This document shows positions 27,401 to 34,958 of a DNA stretch of 64,000 nucleotides, one piece after another. Within the stretch, counting starts at the first letter, position 1. Each line of letters starts with the position of its first letter. The translations under genes and the position numbers were made by a program. The notes beneath the pieces were generated by a model that worked only from the letters and a program-made list of their open reading frames with translations, searched no databases and had not been told where the DNA came from. The stretch is from the NCBI RefSeq assembly GCF_023145115.1, contig NZ_JAGLEJ010000020.1, positions 124,001-188,000 on the forward strand. Reading direction: 5' to 3'. The DNA comes from Algiphilus sp. GTDB taxonomy: Bacteria > Pseudomonadota > Gammaproteobacteria > Nevskiales > Nevskiaceae.

Positions 27401-30110
27401 TGTCCACGCCGCCGGCGATGGCGACACTGGAGCGCCCGGTCTCCAGCTCCTGCGTGGCCAGCGTGACCGCGGCCAGCGAGGAGCCGCAGGCGGCATCGAT
27501 GGTGAAGTTCAGGCCGCCGAAATCCAGACGGTTGGCGACACGCCCGGCCGCGACGTTCTGCAGCGCGCCGGAGAAGGATTCGTTGGTCCACTCGGGCAGG
27601 CGCTCCCAGACCGCATCGTCCGGAATCTCGACGAAGCGCGGCAGCTCGGAACGCACGCCGTACTGCATGCCGAGGTCGCCGACGCCGCCGCCGGCGCCGA
27701 GGATCACCGAGGTGTTCTCGCGATCGAAGTCCTCGTCGAGGCCGGCATCGGCCAGCGCACGCGCGGTCGCTTCCAGCGACAGCAGCTGCATAGGGTCGAT
27801 CGACTTCATCGAGCGCGGCGGAATGCCGAAGCGCAGCGGATCGAAGGTGATCTCGTCGAGGAAGCCGCCCCACTTCGAGTAGATCTTGTCGCGCGCCTCG
27901 CGATCGGGATCGAAGTACAGGCGCCAGTCCCAGCGTTCGCGCGGCACCTCGCGCACCACGCTGACCTTCTGCATGACGTTGTGCCAGAAGGTGTCGGCGT
28001 CGTCGGCGCTGGGCATGACCATGCCGATGCCGACCACCGCCACGTCCGACGGCGCCGCGGCCTGCACGCGCGCCTCGACCGCGGATTCGAGGTCGACCAG
28101 GCGCCGCGTTCCCGCGGCACTGACCGTCTCGTGCAGATCGGCGACGGAGACGACCCGATCACGCATGGTCGCGACCTGGCCGATCATGTACATGCCGTCG
28201 GTCTTCTGCTGCTCGGCATCGATCTCGACGATCTCGCCGGCGTCGTTGCGCGTGCGGCCCTTGGAGGCCAGCCGCAGGCGGCCGAGGTTCAGATCCTCGA
28301 GCGCATCGCGGATTTCCTCGGCCGGCTGGCCGGCACGGATGAGCTCGCGCCGGCGCTCGTGGAACTCGCGCGCGAAGGCGGTATCGACGCAGCGCGTGGC
28401 ATGCCCCGGCCCCGTCTCCAGGCTCGCGGTGTGCCGGCAGGCCAGCGCCTCGTCCTGGAAGCCCTGCACCACCGCGCCGCTGCTGACGATCTCCTTCGTG
28501 AACAGGTACGCCGTGCCCATCAGGCCGCCGACGCGGATGCCGCGCTCGGCGAGCGGTGCCGTCAGCGCCGAGAGCATGGCGCCGGACACATCGTCCGAGA
28601 TGCCGCCGGCGAAGAGCACGTGCACCTCGTGGGCGTCCTTCTCGCTGACCGCCTCCAGCAGCGCCGCGATCATCTGCTCCCACAGCGGGAAGCTGGCGAT
28701 GGGACCGATGTGGCCACCGCACTCGCGCCCCTCGAAGACGAAGCGACGCGCACCCTGCTCGTAGTACATCTTGAGCAGCTGCGGCGCCGGCACATGGATA
28801 TAGGCAGGAATGCCGCGCGACTCGAACTGCGCCGCCTGGTCCGGCCGCCCGCCGGCGATCAGCGCGAACGGCGGCTTGTGCTTCCAGACCGCCTCGCACT
28901 GCTCGTCGCGCAGCGCCTGCGGCACGAAGCCGAGCAGGCCCACGCCCCACGGCAGATCGCCCGCCTTCTCGGCGGTTTCGGCGAGCAGCTCGTCGACCTG
29001 CTCGCCGCGCATGAGGGCCAGTGCCAGGAACGGCAAAGCGCCGCCGCCCGCGACATCCGCCGCGAACTGCGCGCTGTCCGACACCCGCGTCATGGGACCC
29101 TGCACGAGTGGATAGCGCGTGCCGTGCGACTGCGCCAGCGGTGCGTCCTCGTCCAGATGACGCTGCTGCGCCGCGATGCGCAGCGAAGCGAAGCTCTGCT
29201 TGCGGATCGCCTTGATGACGCGCGCCACGCGCGGCTGCGCCATGGCAGCCGCCACGCCGATGCCCTGCCCGATGGGGCGGAGCTGCCCGTCGTCCCAGCC
29301 GACCAGCGGCGCGAGCTGCTTGCGCCAGGCCGCCGGAGCGGCATCGTCGGCTTCGGCCTGATTCAGCAGCTTCTGCGCATTGTCGATCGTTTCGCTGCCC
29401 GGTCGCGCGTAGACGCGGCACGGGGCATGCAGCAGCTCACCCAGGCTGCGGCTCTCGGAACCGTTGAGACGGCCGATCTCCTTCTTGAGGTCGGTCTCCA
29501 GCGGCGCCTCGTCGCAGAGCAGCAGCTGATCGTCCAGCACGACGCCGGCGGCGCCGGCGGCGCGCAGGGCCGCCGCGGCATGGGGACCGATGCCGCCGCG
29601 CACCAGCAGCGGAAGGCTGGACCGGGCCAGCAGCTTCTGCGCCAGGATGTAGCTGGAATCCTCACCGCCCCAGCCCGGTGCCTCGAAACCCTTGGCGACC
29701 AGGCCGTCGGGCTTGAGCTGCCCCAGCTTGACGTCGGCGTGGGTGACCTCCAGCAGCAGCCGGTCGCCGGGATTGCCCTCGCCGCGCGCCTTGCGCAGCG
29801 CGCGGGCCAGCTTCACGGCGTCCTCGCCGGGTCCGCCGGCGATGATCGTCAGGGGCCGGTCGGCAGGCGCCGCGGCGAGCATGTCCCGCGCGAGGTCGGC
29901 CGTCTCCGGCACCGCCCTGATGCCGATGCCGCCGTGGGCACTCTCCGCCACCAGCCGCGCGAACAGGGCTGCGGCATGGGCGGCGTCCCCGGCGAACTCG
30001 CAATCGATGACACCGACGGCGCCGGCGCGAGCTGCGGAAACGGCCACGCCGGGATGCGACCAGCCCGCCGGATTCAAAGCAATGACGTCGAACGTGCTGC
30101 GTTCCGTCAT
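21444..30110 (-). CDS. Pfa-like type I synthase: NMO/ER-like–KS–AT–ACP–ACP–ACP–KR–DH
   Basis: 2888 residues from the ATG at 30110 (GAGG about 9 bases upstream; an ATG 42 bases earlier is less well placed). Two consecutive TIM-barrel NMO-type units lie at about 1-290 and 320-690; the second has flavin-site ECGGHIGP near 463, like PfaD enoyl reductases. Then come KS (DAACGSS near 873, EAHGTGT, GHTKCAAG), AT (GHSYGE near 1343), a Gln/Pro/Ala linker (about 1640-1760), three ACPs (DSIKRVEI near 1807, 1907, 2012), and KR (ATGGARGIT near 2315, active-site YAAANEA near 2501). A C-terminal dehydratase follows (VDHQLDDTG near 2632, DPVLMD near 2798). This is PfaA plus PfaD in one chain and the core of the lipid operon. 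Confidence 0.9.
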   Translation of the reverse strand: MTERSTFDVIALNPAGWSHPGVAVSAARAGAVGVIDCEFAGDAAHAAALFARLVAESAHGGIGIRAVPETADLARDMLAAAPADRPLTIIAGGPGEDAVKLARALRKARGEGNPGDRLLLEVTHADVKLGQLKPDGLVAKGFEAPGWGGEDSSYILAQKLLARSSLPLLVRGGIGPHAAAALRAAGAAGVVLDDQLLLCDEAPLETDLKKEIGRLNGSESRSLGELLHAPCRVYARPGSETIDNAQKLLNQAEADDAAPAAWRKQLAPLVGWDDGQLRPIGQGIGVAAAMAQPRVARVIKAIRKQSFASLRIAAQQRHLDEDAPLAQSHGTRYPLVQGPMTRVSDSAQFAADVAGGGALPFLALALMRGEQVDELLAETAEKAGDLPWGVGLLGFVPQALRDEQCEAVWKHKPPFALIAGGRPDQAAQFESRGIPAYIHVPAPQLLKMYYEQGARRFVFEGRECGGHIGPIASFPLWEQMIAALLEAVSEKDAHEVHVLFAGGISDDVSGAMLSALTAPLAERGIRVGGLMGTAYLFTKEIVSSGAVVQGFQDEALACRHTASLETGPGHATRCVDTAFAREFHERRRELIRAGQPAEEIRDALEDLNLGRLRLASKGRTRNDAGEIVEIDAEQQKTDGMYMIGQVATMRDRVVSVADLHETVSAAGTRRLVDLESAVEARVQAAAPSDVAVVGIGMVMPSADDADTFWHNVMQKVSVVREVPRERWDWRLYFDPDREARDKIYSKWGGFLDEITFDPLRFGIPPRSMKSIDPMQLLSLEATARALADAGLDEDFDRENTSVILGAGGGVGDLGMQYGVRSELPRFVEIPDDAVWERLPEWTNESFSGALQNVAAGRVANRLDFGGLNFTIDAACGSSLAAVTLATQELETGRSSVAIAGGVDTVQGPHGFLCFAKTQALSPQGKARTFDKNADGIVISEGVALVVLKRLADAEADGDRIYGVIKAAAGSSDGKALGMTAPRPEGQMRALDRVYAKAGFGPGSVELVEAHGTGTLVGDRAEAETITRTWADYGAPPKSVALGSIKTILGHTKCAAGVIGLIKVALALHHRVLPAHVGVEDPIDAIGSPDSPAYLLDNPRPWLRHPDHPRRAGVSAFGFGGTNFHAVLEEYRGGYAVPEPAGARQWPWELFLFRAGDRDALRTQVEKLDKALAAGDELPVSEIAHTLAAEAEKVRDAACAAAFAADSHATLRKQVAGLRAHLAEGAALPPGTVCNLDRKPRQKIGFVFPGQGAQSVGMGCEAALYIDELRDAVERAGSVLADTFERPLAKLMWPEAAFSDAERDAQQKAITNTRHAQPAIGTLSLGYLDFLRRLGVTPAAVAGHSYGEYTALHAAGVIDADDFLRLSAARGAAMADAAEGADGAMAAVQASRETVASLIEGGGRVWIANHNAPEQVVISGEASAVDACIEKAKARDIRATRLPVSGAFHTELVGSAQGPLSAAIDAAQFGAPACALYGNNGQAYPDDAGAIVAQLKGHLLSPVEFVGEIEAMAADGVDCFIECGPRAICAGMIRATLPGSDAAVISMDGTGGGLRGLLNALAEITCAGVDVPVSALYEKRGIARHTLAQLPALLTPPQLAPTTFFLSGGCARPMNDEQRRANTLPALLLEDKEAALERAAAERQSQAAPAAPAQPESAPAAAQAPAMPQPQAAAAPVTSQFGQEALVAYQQTMQQFLALQEQVMTRALSGQPAATSGLPAQMPAMPQPQAPAMAPPQQAVPPQAAPAMPAADAAQSAPTAPAPVAAAPAAPAFDAKAALLALVADRTGYPEEMIDPEADLEADLGVDSIKRVEIVGAFAKEAPQAIHDAMQADMERFTRAKSLQAVLDALPEIAAAPAAAVTAAPSAAVSAAPAFDAKAALLALVADRTGYPEEMIDPEADLEADLGVDSIKRVEIVGAFAKEAPQAIHDAMQADMERFTRAKSLQAVLDALPAMEAAAPAAPAGAAVAVDTAAAADFDGKAALLALVADRTGYPEEMIDPEADLEADLGIDSIKRVEIIGAFAKQAPAAIHDAMQADMERYTRAKSLQAVLDALAEVPSGAAPAAAPVAAAAPAAASAPADAESDGPLGRYVIRPREIAPVGERATLSGTVLVLGEDEGGAHAAALRAELDKAGLVAVFSTAGDEAGIRDVVAGIDGPVAGVILLHGLRTADTDDLVAQLAAGRPAVTATFACLRAFGEAASGLRLVVATRLGGTLGRDAFSDGPAVAGGVVGLLNCARRELPDAHLMPVDFNGQTPESVARLLLDELASTEALPEVGYVGDARYTSATVAEPLQDTRFAPHLEPQGDWVVLATGGARGITASILREIAQPGMTMVLAGRSALPEAEADDLAAASDEAALKKVMVERAKAQGEKPKPAEIDRAVARVLADREIRAAVAGLEAAGVTVDYRAVDVRDADAVAALVGEIYATHGRLDAVVHGAGVIEDKLLADKTEESFARVFATKVDSAVALVRAVDPESLKLMVMFTSVAGRYGNRGQADYAAANEALNRIAWQLSRQWSQVRVVSLNWGPWDAGMATDAVKQAFRSQGIIPIPLADGCRYFLQEIAYGPRHEVEIVVGDGPWQQGEGGAPAAARPLGALPMVRSELKMGAGGALELDQAISLQSDPWLVDHQLDDTGVVPATMAVEWMAEVAEAGWPGWRVAEINDVRVLAGIRLLDCEPRQLRVRARASSHSDAASQVLKLEIVDTGNKNRVCYRASLRIVERLPDAEAAPAVADLGEVKLLPAPEAYDRHLIHGPRFHLLQDALRISDVGIDAPVGVSTPRGLDIAGDEWVLDPVLMDCVAQLAWLWSRHRFDTSALPSAFASIRRYGAPAAPQQLRLVWRARSDSTAEYTHYDAWVIDEQDRVRLVFEDAESTGSKALGRMVSG
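23946..24806 (-). repeat. three tandem ACP-coding repeats
   Basis: Three near-identical units of about 306-312 bases encode the ACPs. The first two carry the same EADLGVDSIKRVEIVGAFAK core and the third differs slightly (GIDSIKRVEIIGAFAK). Linkers between them are Ala-rich and more variable. High identity implies recent duplication or ongoing gene conversion. Tandem identical ACPs are characteristic of Pfa synthases, where their number scales product yield. Confidence 0.92.
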
Positions 30111-30180
30111 GATCTTAACCTCATCCCCGTCGAATACGGGCGGAAAATGCAATATCGCGCGCGCCGCCGGACCCGCCGTG

Positions 30181-31044
30181 CTAGCGCTTCTTGCCCTCTA
30201 GGAAGGGCACTTCCATGACCTTCTCGTGATTGATCGGGCCGTGCCCGAAATAACCGCCCTCGCCGAAGCACTCGCCGTGATCGGCGGTGACGATGAAATG
30301 CGTGTTGACCGGCGCCTTGCTGATCAGCGCATCGAGCACACCGTCGACGTGCTCGACCGTCTTCACCTGCTGTGCGTGCAGATCGTGCATCTGCGTCTCG
30401 TCGAAGAAGCGGTCGTCGGCCTGTGCGCCGAGCTCGTCATCCATGCGCTTGAACACCCCGTGCACGCCCGAGATGTGCGGCAGGCTGTCGCCGTCGAGCA
30501 TGTAGGGATAGTGCGTCTCCCCGAGATTGCAGAAGTAGAACGACGGCTCGTCCTCATCGAAGGCCATGCCCTCGACCATGCCGGCGAAGTCGTTGTGGTC
30601 GTCCATCAGCTTGTAGTCGTCGAAGTGCCGGTTGAGGTGCGACTGCGGGTTCAGCACCGGCAGCGACACCCGGGCAACCGTCCGGTAGCCCTGCTCCTGC
30701 AGCACATGCGGCAGCGACAGCTGCGGGACGAAGCTCTTGAAGGACAGACCGTCGATACCCAGGCGATCGACCCACAGCGCGAAGTCGTTCTTGTAGACCT
30801 CGGACGCGAACACACCGCGCGGCGACGTGTGCGGGATCATGCCCATCAGATAGGTGTAGTGCGAAGGTGAGGTCCACGACGCATACGAATAGCGCCGCGC
30901 CCCCTCGCCGAGCCGGTCCATGCTCGGCGTCCTTGCACGCTGCCAGCTGTCGAAACGGCAGCTGTCCATGACGATGTATACGAGATTATTCGGGATCACG
31001 AATGAGAAAGGTTCCGACTGAACGGTCGATTGAGAGCCTACCAC
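30181..31044 (-). CDS. sulfatase/alkaline-phosphatase-fold protein, first gene of the megasynthase operon
   Basis: 287 residues read from a GTG at 31044; a second GTG at 30999 directly before IPNNLVYIVMDSCRFD is an equally plausible start. Metal-site strands VYIVMDSCRFD (N-terminal) and FIVTADHGECFGEGGYFGHG (C-terminal) define the sulfatase/AP superfamily. The modified-Cys motif CxPSR of true sulfatases is absent; the corresponding place reads SWTSPSH. A Thr/Ser nucleophile, as in phosphatases or phosphotransferases, is therefore more likely. At 287 aa it is shorter than classical sulfatases. It lies 70 bp ahead of the 2888-aa synthase. Confidence 0.72.
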   Translation of the reverse strand: MVGSQSTVQSEPFSFVIPNNLVYIVMDSCRFDSWQRARTPSMDRLGEGARRYSYASWTSPSHYTYLMGMIPHTSPRGVFASEVYKNDFALWVDRLGIDGLSFKSFVPQLSLPHVLQEQGYRTVARVSLPVLNPQSHLNRHFDDYKLMDDHNDFAGMVEGMAFDEDEPSFYFCNLGETHYPYMLDGDSLPHISGVHGVFKRMDDELGAQADDRFFDETQMHDLHAQQVKTVEHVDGVLDALISKAPVNTHFIVTADHGECFGEGGYFGHGPINHEKVMEVPFLEGKKR

Positions 31045-31193
31045 GGGGTGCCCACGATAACGCTAGTAACCCTTCCCCGGTGTAGGGATTCGCCGATATT
31101 CCTGCGCAGTCATGCACACCGCGTGCCGCGCCCCGCCATCCATCCGCCGCCACTGGCGGCCGCCGCCACGTTTGGCTAGAATCGCGGCCCTTC

Positions 31194-31270
31194 GGCAAGG
31201 TAGCTCAGCTGGTTAGAGCGCGGCACTCATAATGCCGAGGTCGCGGGTTCGAGCCCCGCCCTTGCTACCA
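31194..31270 (+). tRNA. tRNA-Met (anticodon CAU), elongator type
   Basis: Seventy-seven bases fold as a standard cloverleaf with CCA encoded at the end. The D-loop is TAGCTCAGCTGGTTAGAGC, the anticodon CAT lies at 31228-31230 within CTCATAA, and the T-loop is GGTTCGAGCCC. The acceptor stem is GGCAAGG/CCTTGCT with a G-U first pair. The anticodon-arm sequence resembles elongator Met more than initiator (no three G-C pairs). A lysidine-modified Ile2 tRNA also reads CAT and cannot be fully excluded. Confidence 0.92.
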
Positions 31271-31584
31271 CCTCTTATCGAAGCCCTCGCCGCACGCGCT
31301 TCCGGAAGCCGGTTCGCGTGCCGCAGAGGCCGCGCGGCATTGCCCGCTCCCGGCACGCGCGACGTTTGCCCCTCACTCGCGGTGGCGCCGCATCGTTGGC
31401 GTCCGGAGACGGGCGCGATCCCCCTGCACCATTCATCCGGGCGGCTGCCGGGTCGGCCGGGTTGCGCATAATGGTCGCTCGAGGCGATGCGGCGCCCGTC
31501 CGGCACGGCTTTCCGGCGCCGGGCCGGCACCGCTACCGATGGCACGGATGACGGCTCCCGGAGCCGGCAAGGAGATCGAAGGGA
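31271..31584. other. intergenic region, nothing recognised
   Basis: About 315 bases between the tRNA and the hotdog-fold gene. Open frames exist on both strands, but they are GC-driven and show no family motif. No Rho-independent terminator or strong promoter can be assigned. Confidence 0.5.
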
Positions 31585-32133
31585 ATGGCAATGCGGGAAC
31601 AACTGCAGGTGGGGCTGCAGCAGGCGGTGGCGCGCGCCGGTGACTGGGGTGTGCCGGTTGCGGATATCGAGCGGGCGGTCGACGAGAAGGTGCAGCCGCT
31701 GCTGCTCAAGCATTTCTCCCGCCTGGTGATCCCGTTCGTGCGGCGCAGCGGGGTCCGGGTTGTCGCGCTGGAGCCGGGTCGGGTCGTCTGCCGCATGCCG
31801 CTGCGCGGCAACGTCAATCACATCGGCACCATGTATGCAGGGGCACTGTTCACGCTTGCGGAGTTTCCCGGCGGCCCGCTGATGCTGGCTACCTTCGGCA
31901 TGCGCCGCTTCATTCCCATTGTCACGGAGCTCGATCTCCGCTTCGAGCGGGCGGCGAAGACCGATGTCACGGTCGAGCTTGCCCTGGATCCGGCCGAGGC
32001 GCAGCGCATCGAGGCCGAGACCCTCGCCGAGGGGCGCGCCGACTTCGAGTTGCGGGGAGCGCTGACCGACGCCCGCGGCGAGGCGGTGGCACACAGCCGC
32101 GCCACCTATCAGATGCGCCCCCGCAGGCGCTGA
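31585..32133 (+). CDS. hotdog-fold protein (DUF4442/YiiD-C/thioesterase-like)
   Basis: 182 residues. After an N-terminal helical extension (about 1-45), one hotdog domain reads RMPLRGNVNHIGTMYAGALFTLAEFPGGPLML (about 72-103) with the helix and strands typical of DUF4442/PaaI-like proteins. This predicts acyl-CoA or acyl-ACP thioester binding or hydrolysis, with unknown specificity. An AAGGAG-like purine run (GGCAAGGAGATCG) precedes the ATG. It stands alone between the tRNA and acnD. Confidence 0.7.
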   Translation: MAMREQLQVGLQQAVARAGDWGVPVADIERAVDEKVQPLLLKHFSRLVIPFVRRSGVRVVALEPGRVVCRMPLRGNVNHIGTMYAGALFTLAEFPGGPLMLATFGMRRFIPIVTELDLRFERAAKTDVTVELALDPAEAQRIEAETLAEGRADFELRGALTDARGEAVAHSRATYQMRPRRR

Positions 32134-32353
32134 GCAGGGGTATCGCCGACCGCGCATATGCCGCGCGGTTACCGGCGCGGAGCGTTTTAATGGCAAGATT
32201 GCGCCCCGCCGAATGCGGCCCGTACGCCCGCGTCACATTCTCCGAGTGACGAGCGTCAGTGCCTGCGCCCATTCACCGCGCCGCGGCTGCCGCCGCAGGC
32301 CACCGCGCTGACGACCGGTCGGCACGGCATCTATAGAGGAACGCTGAATCGCA

Positions 32354-34957
32354 ATGGTCATGAACACCGAATACCGCAAGGCACTGCCCGGCACCGATCT
32401 GGATTACTTCGACGCGCGCGCCGCCGTCGACGCCATCAAGCCGGGCGCGTACGACACCCTCCCCTACACCTCGCGCGTGCTGGCGGAGAATCTCGTGCGG
32501 CGCTGCGATCCGGCCATGCTGACCGACGCGCTGAAGCAGCTCATCGAGCGCCGGCGCGATCTCGACTTCCCCTGGTTTCCGGCGCGCGTGGTCTGTCACG
32601 ACATCCTCGGCCAGACGGCGCTGGTCGACCTCGCCGGCCTGCGCGACGCCATCGCGGAGCGCGGCGGCGATCCGGCCAAGGTGAACCCGGTGGTGCCGAC
32701 CCAGCTGATCGTCGACCACTCGCTGGCCGTGGAGCACGCCGGCTTCGAGGAGGACGCCTTCGAGAAGAACCGCGCCGTCGAAGACCGCCGCAACGAGGAC
32801 CGCTTCCACTTCATCGACTGGACGAAGCAGGCCTTCGAGAACGTCGACGTGGTGCCGCCGGGCAACGGCATCATGCACCAGATCAACCTGGAGCGGATGT
32901 CGCCCGTCGTGCACGCAGTGGACGGCGTGGCCTACCCCGACACGCTGGTCGGCACCGACAGCCACACCCCGCACGTGGACGCCCTCGGCGTCATCGCCGT
33001 GGGCGTCGGCGGCCTGGAGGCCGAGAGCGTGATGCTGGGGCGCGCGTCCTACATGCGCCTGCCGGACATCATCGGGGTCGAGCTCACCGGCAAGCCGGCT
33101 CCCGGCATGACGAGCACCGACATCGTACTGGCCCTGACCGAGTTCCTGCGCAACGAGAAGGTCGTGTCGGCCTATCTGGAGTTCTTCGGCGAGGGCGCCT
33201 CGGCCCTGTCGCTGGGCGACCGCGCCACCATCTCCAACATGACGCCGGAATACGGCGCCACCGCTGCGATGTTCTACATCGACGAGCAGACCATCGACTA
33301 TCTCAAGCTGACCGGTCGCACCCCGGAACAGGTCGATCTGGTCGAGCGCTATGCCAGACACACCGGCCTGTGGGCCGATGACCTGACCAGCGCCGAGTAC
33401 GAGCGCGTGCTGCGCTTCGACCTGTCCAGCGTCACGCGCAACCTCGCCGGCCCGTCGCGGCCGCATGCGCGCGTGTCGACCGCGGACCTGGCCAAGGCCG
33501 GCATCTCCGGCAAGGTCGAGCTGCCCGAGGACGGCAGCATGCCGGACGGCGCCGTCATCATCGCCGCCATCACCAGCTGCACCAATACCTCCAACCCGCG
33601 CAACGTCATCGCCGCCGGCCTGCTGGCCCGCAACGCCAACCAGCGCGGGCTCACCCGCAAGCCCTGGGTGAAGAGCTCCTTCGCGCCGGGCTCCAAGGCG
33701 GTGAAGCTGTACATGGAGGAGTGCGGCCTGCAGGACGAGCTGAACCGGCTCGGCTTCGGCATCGTCGCCTTCGCCTGCACCACCTGCAACGGCATGAGCG
33801 GCGCGCTGGACCCCGACATCCAGCAGGAGATCATCGACCGCGATCTGTATTCGGTGGCCGTGCTCTCCGGCAACCGCAACTTCGACGGCCGCATCCATCC
33901 CTATGCCAAGCAGGCCTTCCTGGCCTCGCCGCCGCTGGTAGTGGCCTACGCCATCGCCGGCACCACGCGCTTCGACATCGAGAAGGACGTGCTCGGCCAT
34001 GACGCCGACGGCAATCCGGTCACGCTGAAGGACATCTGGCCGAGCGACGACGAGATCGACGCCATGGTGAAGAGCGCGGTGAAGCCGGAACACTTCCGCA
34101 CGGTCTACGAGCCGATGTTCAACTTCAAGATCGTCGACGGCGACAAGATCAGCCCGCTCTACGACTGGCGTCCGCAGAGCACCTACATCCGCCGCCCGCC
34201 CTACTGGGAGGGCGAGCTGGCCACCGCGCCCTCGCTCAAGGGCATGCGTGCGCTGGCCGTGCTGGGCGACAACATCACCACCGATCACCTGTCGCCGTCC
34301 AACGCCATCCTTCCGGACAGCGCCGCCGGCGAGTACCTGGCGAAGATGGGCCTGCCGGAGGAGGACTTCAACTCCTACGCCACGCACCGCGGCGACCACC
34401 TCACCGCCCAGCGCGCCACGCTCGCCAATCCCAAGCTGATCAACGAGATGGCAGTGGTCGACGGCGAGGTCAAGCAGGGCTCGCTGACGCGGCTCGAGCC
34501 GGACGGCAAGGTCATGCGCATGTGGGAGGCCATCGAGGCCTACCAGGAGCGCAAGCAGCCGCTCATCGTCATCGCCGGCGCCGACTACGGCCAGGGCTCC
34601 TCGCGCGACTGGGCCGCCAAGGGCGTGCGCCTGGCCGGCGTCGAGGCCATCGTCGCCGAGGGCTTCGAGCGCATCCACCGCACCAACCTCATCGGCATGG
34701 GCGTGATGCCGCTGCAGTTCCAGGAAGGCACCACGCGCAAGACGCTGGGCATCGACGGCAGCGAGACCTTCGATGTATCCGGTACCCCCGCACCGCGCGC
34801 GACGCTGACGCTGCACATTCACCGCAAGAATGGCGAGGCGCTGGAAGTGCCGGTGACGTGCCGTCTGGACACCCAGGAGGAAGTGCACATCTACGAGGCC
34901 GGCGGCGTGCTGCAGCGCTTCGCGCAGGACTTCCTCGAATCCGAACAGGCCGCCTGA
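32354..34957 (+). CDS. acnD: Fe/S-dependent 2-methylisocitrate dehydratase AcnD
   Basis: Aconitase-family [4Fe-4S] enzyme that dehydrates 2-methylcitrate in propionate degradation. The 867 residues show the catalytic and cluster segments GTDSHTPHVDALG, SCTNTSNPRNV (first cluster Cys) and ACTTCNGMSG (C-x2-C), plus the swivel-domain GADYGQGSSRDWAAKG. The length matches AcnD rather than AcnA (about 890) or AcnB. GAGGAA lies 12 bases before the ATG at 32354. The adjacent prpF, one base downstream, confirms AcnD rather than a general aconitase. Confidence 0.93.
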   Translation: MVMNTEYRKALPGTDLDYFDARAAVDAIKPGAYDTLPYTSRVLAENLVRRCDPAMLTDALKQLIERRRDLDFPWFPARVVCHDILGQTALVDLAGLRDAIAERGGDPAKVNPVVPTQLIVDHSLAVEHAGFEEDAFEKNRAVEDRRNEDRFHFIDWTKQAFENVDVVPPGNGIMHQINLERMSPVVHAVDGVAYPDTLVGTDSHTPHVDALGVIAVGVGGLEAESVMLGRASYMRLPDIIGVELTGKPAPGMTSTDIVLALTEFLRNEKVVSAYLEFFGEGASALSLGDRATISNMTPEYGATAAMFYIDEQTIDYLKLTGRTPEQVDLVERYARHTGLWADDLTSAEYERVLRFDLSSVTRNLAGPSRPHARVSTADLAKAGISGKVELPEDGSMPDGAVIIAAITSCTNTSNPRNVIAAGLLARNANQRGLTRKPWVKSSFAPGSKAVKLYMEECGLQDELNRLGFGIVAFACTTCNGMSGALDPDIQQEIIDRDLYSVAVLSGNRNFDGRIHPYAKQAFLASPPLVVAYAIAGTTRFDIEKDVLGHDADGNPVTLKDIWPSDDEIDAMVKSAVKPEHFRTVYEPMFNFKIVDGDKISPLYDWRPQSTYIRRPPYWEGELATAPSLKGMRALAVLGDNITTDHLSPSNAILPDSAAGEYLAKMGLPEEDFNSYATHRGDHLTAQRATLANPKLINEMAVVDGEVKQGSLTRLEPDGKVMRMWEAIEAYQERKQPLIVIAGADYGQGSSRDWAAKGVRLAGVEAIVAEGFERIHRTNLIGMGVMPLQFQEGTTRKTLGIDGSETFDVSGTPAPRATLTLHIHRKNGEALEVPVTCRLDTQEEVHIYEAGGVLQRFAQDFLESEQAA

Positions 34958-34958
34958 C

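Noticed and set aside
17478..30218. A 4246-codon open frame on the plus strand opposite the megasynthase genes
   Set aside because: It is a GC-driven shadow: the minus strand encodes clear KS, AT, ACP, KR and DH motifs in perfect order, and the antisense translation is low-complexity Arg/His/Gly/Gln with no domain.
31270..31584. tRNA-adjacent attachment site with an integrated element
   Set aside because: No repeat of the tRNA 3' end was noticed by eye downstream and no integrase gene is present in the window.
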